From Bradyrhizobium erythrophlei (lineage in GTDB: Bacteria; Pseudomonadota; Alphaproteobacteria; Rhizobiales; Xanthobacteraceae), in the NCBI RefSeq assembly GCF_900129425.1, contig NZ_LT670817.1, positions 7,592,001-7,656,000 on the forward strand: a stretch of 64,000 nucleotides of DNA, in the 5' to 3' direction. Of this stretch, positions 59,361 through 64,000 are shown piece after piece; the stretch's first letter is position 1, and each line of letters starts with the position of its first letter. The notes beneath the pieces are model-generated. The model was not told the DNA's origin, ran no database searches, and saw only the letters and a program-made list of their open reading frames with translations. The translations under genes were made by a program, and so were the position numbers.

Positions 59361-59789
59361 ATGCCTTCTGACACCGCCGCCTGGTCGCTGCATTCCCAGC
59401 TCAAGAAAGACACCATCGACATCGGCGATCTGCCGCTGTGCCGGGTGCTTGTCATCAAGGATGCGCATTTCCCCTGGCTGCTGTTGGTGCCGCGCCGGGA
59501 CGAAGCCGTTGAGATCATCGACCTCGAAGAGGTCGAGCAGGCGCAGCTGATGACGGAGATCAGCCGCGTCGCGCGCGCGCTGAAGGAGATCACCCGATGC
59601 GACAAGCTGAATATCGCAGCACTCGGCAATCTGGTGCCGCAGCTGCACGTGCATGTGATCGCGCGCCGCTCCAGCGATGTCGCCTGGCCGCGTCCGGTCT
59701 GGGGGGTGATGCCGGCGCTGCCCCATGACGCCGAGGAAGTGCAGGCCTTCATCAGTGCGCTTCGCCGTAAAATCTGGCTGGGATCTTGA
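59361..59789 (+). CDS. HIT-domain protein
   Basis: A 142-residue protein from ATG 59361; frames upstream are repeat and ffs shadow. The HIT motif region is LVPQLHVHVIARR, where the first of three His is replaced by Gln, but the middle His (the nucleophile) and the third remain. WPRPVWGVMPALPHD follows. Such enzymes hydrolyse nucleotide-phosphate bonds, e.g. Ap4A or adenosine phosphoramidate. It starts a run of same-strand genes (HIT, nudC, kinase, AsnC). Confidence 0.9.
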   Translation: MPSDTAAWSLHSQLKKDTIDIGDLPLCRVLVIKDAHFPWLLLVPRRDEAVEIIDLEEVEQAQLMTEISRVARALKEITRCDKLNIAALGNLVPQLHVHVIARRSSDVAWPRPVWGVMPALPHDAEEVQAFISALRRKIWLGS

Positions 59790-59802
59790 CTAGGTTGAAC
59801 GC

Positions 59803-60753
59803 ATGACAGCATTCGATTCGTTTCCGCTGGGGCAGCCGGGCTTTGTCACGCATATTCTCGATCGCACCGCGCATCTGCGCGGCGATGACGCCAAACTGCT
59901 GGCACTGGAAGGGCGCGGCGACGCCCGCGCCTACGTGGTCTATCGCGACTCGCTGGTGGTGAAGCAGGAGGCCGAAGGTCCGCGCGCCCTGCTCACGATC
60001 GACGAAGCACTGAAATTCGGCGCCAATCCCGGCACCATCTTCCTGGGCCTGCGCGAGGATGCCCCGGTGTTCGGCATGGGCATCTCGGCGGCGGCGGCGG
60101 AAAAGTTGCTGCCCCGTACCGACGTCGCCGTCACCGAACTGCGCGGCATGGCGATGCAGGGCGTGGTGCCGCCAGACCAGCTCTCCGCGATCGCGATGGC
60201 CAAATCGATGGTGAGCTGGCATCAGCGCCACGGCTATTGCGCCAATTGCGGAACCCGGACCGCGATGAAGGAAGGCGGCTGGAAGCGCGACTGCCCGAAC
60301 TGCAAGGCTGAACATTTTCCGCGCACCGACCCGGTCGTCATCATGCTGGTGACCTCCGGCGACAAGTGCCTGCTGGGCCGGCAGAAACAATTTCCTGCCG
60401 GCATGTGGTCCTGTCTTGCCGGGTTCGTCGAAGTCGCCGAGACCATCGAGGACGCGGTCCGCCGCGAAATCTTCGAAGAATCCGGGATCCACTGCGCCCA
60501 TGTGAATTATTACATGTCGCAACCGTGGCCCTATCCGTCCTCCCTGATGATCGGATGCACCGCGCGCGCCACCAACGAGGACATCGTCGTCGATCGCACC
60601 GAACTGGAGGACGCCCGCTGGTTCGACCGCGCCGAGGCGACCCTGATGCTGAAGCGGGAACATCCGGATGGCCTGGCGGGGCCGCACCCGTTTGCGATCG
60701 CCCATCATCTGGTTGGGCGTTGGCTGCAAACCATCCCCGGGCCCCGCGCATAG
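59803..60753 (+). CDS. nudC: NADH pyrophosphatase NudC
   Basis: A 316-residue protein with an N-terminal NudC-type domain, a zinc ribbon (CANCGTRTAMKEGGWKRDC and CPNCKAEHFPRTDP), and a Nudix box GFVEVAETIEDAVRREIFEESGI (described in part) with the SQPWPYPSSLMIG segment that specifies NADH/NAD hydrolases. It cleaves NADH or removes the NAD cap of RNA. It starts 13 bp after the HIT gene. Confidence 0.95.
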   Translation: MTAFDSFPLGQPGFVTHILDRTAHLRGDDAKLLALEGRGDARAYVVYRDSLVVKQEAEGPRALLTIDEALKFGANPGTIFLGLREDAPVFGMGISAAAAEKLLPRTDVAVTELRGMAMQGVVPPDQLSAIAMAKSMVSWHQRHGYCANCGTRTAMKEGGWKRDCPNCKAEHFPRTDPVVIMLVTSGDKCLLGRQKQFPAGMWSCLAGFVEVAETIEDAVRREIFEESGIHCAHVNYYMSQPWPYPSSLMIGCTARATNEDIVVDRTELEDARWFDRAEATLMLKREHPDGLAGPHPFAIAHHLVGRWLQTIPGPRA

Positions 60754-60766
60754 GTGGAACCCGATC

Positions 60767-61792
60767 ATGGCTCGTCGATTAGGAATGCCGGTTCCGTCGG
60801 GTGGCAGGGCGGGCCTGATGGACGAGCCGATGAACTTTCACGCCGCCGCGCCGAAAATTCCTGCGCGCATCCTCTGCATCGGTATGCCGGTGCGCGACCT
60901 CACGTTCCGGATCGGGGAATTGCCCCAGCGCGGCTACAAGGTCGGCGCCAGCCATTTCGAGCAAATCTGCGGCGGCAACGCGCTCAACGCAGCGGTCGGG
61001 ATCGTACGTCTCGGCGGCCGTGCCTCGATCTGCGGGCCGATGGGCGATTCCCGCGAAAGTTCAGCCCGGTATATTTTCGACAAGCTCGCGGATGAGGGCA
61101 TCGACTTCAGGCACATCGTGCACATGCCGGGCCTGGTGACGCCGATCTCGACCATCATGATCGATCCCAGCGGCGAACGCACCATCGTCACCTTCCGCGA
61201 TCCGGAATTGTGGAAGGTCCACCTGCCCGATGCCGGCGAGTTGCTCGCGGACTGCAGCGCCATCCTGACCGAGAACCGCTGCGCGGAATTCTGCACCGAT
61301 CTCTGCGTCGAGGCGTGCCGGCGCGGCATTCCCGTCATCGTCGATGTCGACCGCACCATGTCGCTGCGGGAAGGCCTGCTCACCGCTTCGTCGCACCTGA
61401 TCTTTTCCAGCGAGGCGCTGCAATCGACCGCCGGGGTCGCCGACGACGCCGAGGCACTGAAAAAGGTGGCGAAGCTGACGCCGTCGTTCCTGGCGGGAAC
61501 GCGCGGCGCGCAAGGCACGCTCTGGCTCGACGAACAGCAGAACCTGCAGCAGACGCCGGCCTTCCCGGTGCATACCGTGGATACACTGGGCGCCGGCGAC
61601 GTGTTCCATGGCGCGTTCGCGCTGGCCATCACCGAGCAGCAGGATCTGCGGGAGGCGCTGCGGTTCGCGTCCGCCGCCGCGGCACTGAAATGCACCCGGT
61701 TCGGCGGCGCCTTTGCTGCCCCGCAACGTGCCGAAGTCTCGGAATTTTTGAGGCATGCCCCGGCGGCCAACCCGGTCCGGAGCGACCAATGA
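60767..61792 (+). CDS. PfkB-family sugar kinase
   Basis: A 341-residue kinase starting at ATG 60767, 13 bp after nudC. CIGMPVRDLTFRI, CGGNALNAAVGIVRLGG (substrate lid), GPMGDS and the anion hole with catalytic Asp, VDTLGAGDVFHGAFALA, mark a ribokinase-like fold. It would phosphorylate a sugar or nucleoside; the substrate is unclear. The first 25 residues are unlike known members and a later start is possible. A regulatory gene follows. Confidence 0.9.
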   Translation: MARRLGMPVPSGGRAGLMDEPMNFHAAAPKIPARILCIGMPVRDLTFRIGELPQRGYKVGASHFEQICGGNALNAAVGIVRLGGRASICGPMGDSRESSARYIFDKLADEGIDFRHIVHMPGLVTPISTIMIDPSGERTIVTFRDPELWKVHLPDAGELLADCSAILTENRCAEFCTDLCVEACRRGIPVIVDVDRTMSLREGLLTASSHLIFSSEALQSTAGVADDAEALKKVAKLTPSFLAGTRGAQGTLWLDEQQNLQQTPAFPVHTVDTLGAGDVFHGAFALAITEQQDLREALRFASAAAALKCTRFGGAFAAPQRAEVSEFLRHAPAANPVRSDQ

Positions 61793-61803
61793 GGGGCTTG
61801 TAT

Positions 61804-61820
61804 TAGAAGAATTTTCTCTA
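61804..61820. promoter_or_regulatory. Lrp/AsnC-like operator candidate
   Basis: TAGAAGAATTTTCTCTA is a near-palindrome resembling the AT-rich Lrp core. It lies 42 bp before the AsnC-type gene and just after the kinase stop. Autoregulation is a plausible inference. Confidence 0.4.
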
Positions 61821-61862
61821 TATGAGGGTAATAAGCCCTATTAATGGAACAAAGTTCTTCTC

Positions 61863-62363
61863 ATGACCGAACTCGCCCTTCAAATCCACGAGCCCAATCG
61901 CCGCCTCGACGCCATCGACCGCAAGATTCTGACGGTGCTGCAGGAGGACGCTTCCCTATCGGTTGCCGAGATCGGCGACCGGGTGGGGCTGTCATCGACG
62001 CCATGCTGGAAGCGGATCCAGCGGCTGGAAGCCGACGGAGTGATCCTGCGCCGCGTCGCGCTGGTCGACCAGAACAAGATCGGGCTCGGCATCTCCGTAT
62101 TTGTGTCGGTGGAGAGCGCCGACCATTCCGAGACCTGGCTTCGCAAATTCGCCGACGCCGTCAGCGCAATGCCTGAGGTGATGGAATTCTACCGAATGGC
62201 CGGCGACGTCGACTACATGCTGCGCGTCGTGGTCGCGGACATGCAGAGCTACGACGTGTTTTACAAGAAGCTGATCGGCGCGGTGCCGCTGAAGAATGTC
62301 ACCTCGCGTTTCGCGATGGAGAAGATCAAGTCGGTCACCGCGCTGCCGGTGCCGGCGGCGTAG
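61863..62363 (+). CDS. Lrp/AsnC-family transcriptional regulator
   Basis: A 166-residue protein, with helix-turn-helix DAIDRKILTVLQEDASLSVAEIGDRVGLSSTPCWKRIQRLEADGVILRRVALVD and an AsnC ligand domain with ISVFVSVESADHSETWLRKFADAVSAMPEVMEFYRMAGDVDYMLRVVV. It binds DNA as an octamer with an amino acid as usual ligand. It may control the kinase gene or itself. Length and all core residues look intact. Confidence 0.94.
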   Translation: MTELALQIHEPNRRLDAIDRKILTVLQEDASLSVAEIGDRVGLSSTPCWKRIQRLEADGVILRRVALVDQNKIGLGISVFVSVESADHSETWLRKFADAVSAMPEVMEFYRMAGDVDYMLRVVVADMQSYDVFYKKLIGAVPLKNVTSRFAMEKIKSVTALPVPAA

Positions 62364-62413
62364 GCATTTTTTTCAGCTTCGGGCAAATCCCGACGACACC
62401 GGCAATTGCGGTT

Positions 62414-62501
62414 GTCATACGCGGGCTTGACCCGCGTATCCATCCATCTTTGAAGACTCTCGCGAAGAAGATGGATTGCCGGGTCAAGCCCGGCAATGAC
62501 G
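62414..62501. repeat. Palindromic repeat (GGGCTTGACCC sub-class), copy 7
   Basis: GTCATACGCGGGCTTGACCC left arm and GGGTCAAGCCCGGCAATGAC right arm with GGATTGCC spacer, closely related to copy 3. It lies between the AsnC gene and the convergent phosphomannomutase gene. Confidence 0.8.
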
Positions 62502-62509
62502 GGTTGGGC

Positions 62510-64000
62510 TCAAATCTTCTGATTGTACGCGCCGACTTCCGGATGCGTTCGCAGCACCGAATCCATCGCCTCGAACAGGTCGCGCATGCGCTGCTCGGAC
62601 ACCGGGCTCTCGACCACGACCACCAGTTCCGGCTTGTTGGAGGAAGCCCGCACCAGGCCCCAGCTGCCATCCTCGACCGTGACGCGCACGCCGTTGACGG
62701 TGACGAGATCGCGGATGTTTTGCCCCGCAACCTTCTCGCCCTTGGTCTGCATCGCCTCGAAATGCTTCACCACGCTGTCGACGATGCCGTATTTGGCTTC
62801 GTCGGCGCAATGCGGCGACATGGTCGGCGACGACCAGGTTTTCGGCAGCGCGTCTTTCAAATCCGCCATCGATTTGCCGGGCGCGCGATCGAGCATCTCG
62901 CAGATCGCGATCGCCGAGATCAGGCCGTCGTCATAGCCGCGGCCGAGCGGTGCGTTGAAGAAAAAGTGACCGGATTTCTCGAAACCCGCCAGCGCGCCCA
63001 GTTCATTGGTGCGGCGCTTCATGTAGGAGTGGCCAGTCTTCCAGTAGGTGGTTTTCGCACCCTGCTTTTGCAGCATGGGATCGGTGATGAACAGCCCGGT
63101 CGACTTCACGTCGACCACGAACTGCGCGTTCTGATGGATCGCCGACATATCCCGCGCCAGCATCACGCCGACCTTGTCGGCGAAAATCTCCTCGCCGGTA
63201 TTGTCGACCACGCCGCAGCGGTCGCCGTCGCCATCGAAACCGAGGCCGACATCGGCCTTGTGTGTCAGCACGGCGTCGCGGATGGCGTGCAGCATTTCCA
63301 TGTCTTCGGGATTGGGATTGTATTTCGGGAAGGTATAGTCGAGTTCGGTATCGAGCGGCACCACCTCGCAGCCGATTGCTTCCATCACCTGCGGGGCGAA
63401 GGCGCCCGCGGTGCCGTTGCCGCAGGCGACCACGACTTTCAGCTTGCGCTTCAGCTTCGTCCGCCTGGTCAGGTCGGCAATGTAGCGCGCCGGAAAATTC
63501 TCGTGAAACTGATATGAGCCGCCAGCCTTGTTCTTGAAGTCGGCATTGAGCACGATCTCCTTCAGGCGACTCATCTCGTCGGGGCCGAACGTGAGCGGCC
63601 GGTTGGCGCCCATCTTGACGCCGGTCCAGCCATTGTCGTTATGCGACGCCGTCACCATCGCAACGCAGGGCACGTCGAGTTCGAATTGCGCGAAATAGGC
63701 CATCGGGGTCATGCACAGGCCGATGTCGTGGACCCTGCAGCCCGATGCCTGCAGCCCGGAAATCAGCGCGTATTTGATCGATGCCGAATAGCCGCGGAAA
63801 TCATGGCCGGTAACGACCTCCTGGCTGGCGCCGAGTTCGGCGATCAGCGCGCCCAGCCCCATGCCCAGTGCCTGAATGCCCATCAGGTTGATTTCCTTGC
63901 CGAATAGCCAGCGGGCGTCGTATTCGCGAAAACCGGTCGCCTTCACCATCGGCTCGGATTCATAGGCATAGGTGTTCGGAACCAGCAGGGATTTCGGCTT
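62510..64000 (-). CDS. Phosphomannomutase/phosphoglucomutase (5' end cut by window)
   Basis: The frame remains open to the right edge; the segment before Met at 63949 reads KPKSLLVPNTYAYESEP, typical of the true N-terminus, so the gene starts beyond the window. Visible are FREYDARW, the phosphoserine loop VTASHNDNGWTGVKMG, the metal loop GFDGDGDRCGVVD, the sugar loop GFEKSGHFFF, and the C-terminal phosphate-binding RASSNKPELVVVVES. It interconverts hexose 1- and 6-phosphates for polysaccharide and nucleotide sugar synthesis. Confidence 0.93.
   Translation of the reverse strand, partial: KPKSLLVPNTYAYESEPMVKATGFREYDARWLFGKEINLMGIQALGMGLGALIAELGASQEVVTGHDFRGYSASIKYALISGLQASGCRVHDIGLCMTPMAYFAQFELDVPCVAMVTASHNDNGWTGVKMGANRPLTFGPDEMSRLKEIVLNADFKNKAGGSYQFHENFPARYIADLTRRTKLKRKLKVVVACGNGTAGAFAPQVMEAIGCEVVPLDTELDYTFPKYNPNPEDMEMLHAIRDAVLTHKADVGLGFDGDGDRCGVVDNTGEEIFADKVGVMLARDMSAIHQNAQFVVDVKSTGLFITDPMLQKQGAKTTYWKTGHSYMKRRTNELGALAGFEKSGHFFFNAPLGRGYDDGLISAIAICEMLDRAPGKSMADLKDALPKTWSSPTMSPHCADEAKYGIVDSVVKHFEAMQTKGEKVAGQNIRDLVTVNGVRVTVEDGSWGLVRASSNKPELVVVVESPVSEQRMRDLFEAMDSVLRTHPEVGAYNQKI

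Overview
The window reads as chromosome of a high-GC alphaproteobacterium of the Bradyrhizobium/Rhodopseudomonas type (Nitrobacteraceae). The evidence is the conserved blocks rpmH-rnpA-yidC-engB-argB, dapD/dapE, def-fmt-truA divergent from rmuC, and ffs-dnaX-ybaB-recR. Many copies of GTCATGGCCGGGCTTGTCCC-type palindromic repeats, familiar from these genomes, support it. Both ends cut genes: a solute-binding protein on the left and a phosphomannomutase on the right.

Layout. 0-17 kb is mostly metabolic and transport: an ABC-2 exporter pair, an AbrB/PIN toxin-antitoxin pair, an alpha/beta hydrolase, a periplasmic metallo-hydrolase, a small PQQ module (pqqA peptide, sorbosone-dehydrogenase-like enzyme, cytochrome c), an amidohydrolase, a formate/nitrite-type channel, an M29 aminopeptidase, glucokinase, a Bcr-type MFS pump, a DEAD-box helicase and a GlcG-like protein. 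17-28.9 kb is an accessory region, lower in GC by eye in parts. It holds dispersed repeats, a two-gene short prokaryotic Argonaute system (SIR2-APAZ plus catalytically dead PIWI protein, i.e. SPARSA type), a luciferase-like oxidoreductase, a mazEF-like module, an intact IS701-family element with precise ends and target duplication, and a HAD phosphatase gene between two inverted 166-bp repeats. 28.9-38 kb holds a MarR-controlled catabolic operon (enolase-superfamily enzyme, D-2-hydroxyacid dehydrogenase, TTT-type binding protein). It also holds RidA with a decayed hydrolase, a GapN-like dehydrogenase, a Gly/His-rich secreted protein, a PAS-GGDEF protein, a DUF433 antitoxin with a broken toxin, and tRNA-Arg(ACG). 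38.5-64 kb is core housekeeping on both strands, with paired palindromic repeats between operons.

How the genes work together. The SIR2-APAZ and Ago genes overlap by 4 bp and form one operon; the known relatives sense invading DNA by guide RNA and deplete NAD+. The pqqA-dehydrogenase-cytochrome order suggests a local periplasmic sugar or aldose oxidation chain. The MarR gene overlaps the first enzyme gene of its operon and has an 18-bp perfect palindrome just upstream. The rpmH operon has a near-consensus promoter. Coordinates of starts were chosen by ribosome-binding site, signal peptide and family length; the remaining uncertainty is stated per entry.
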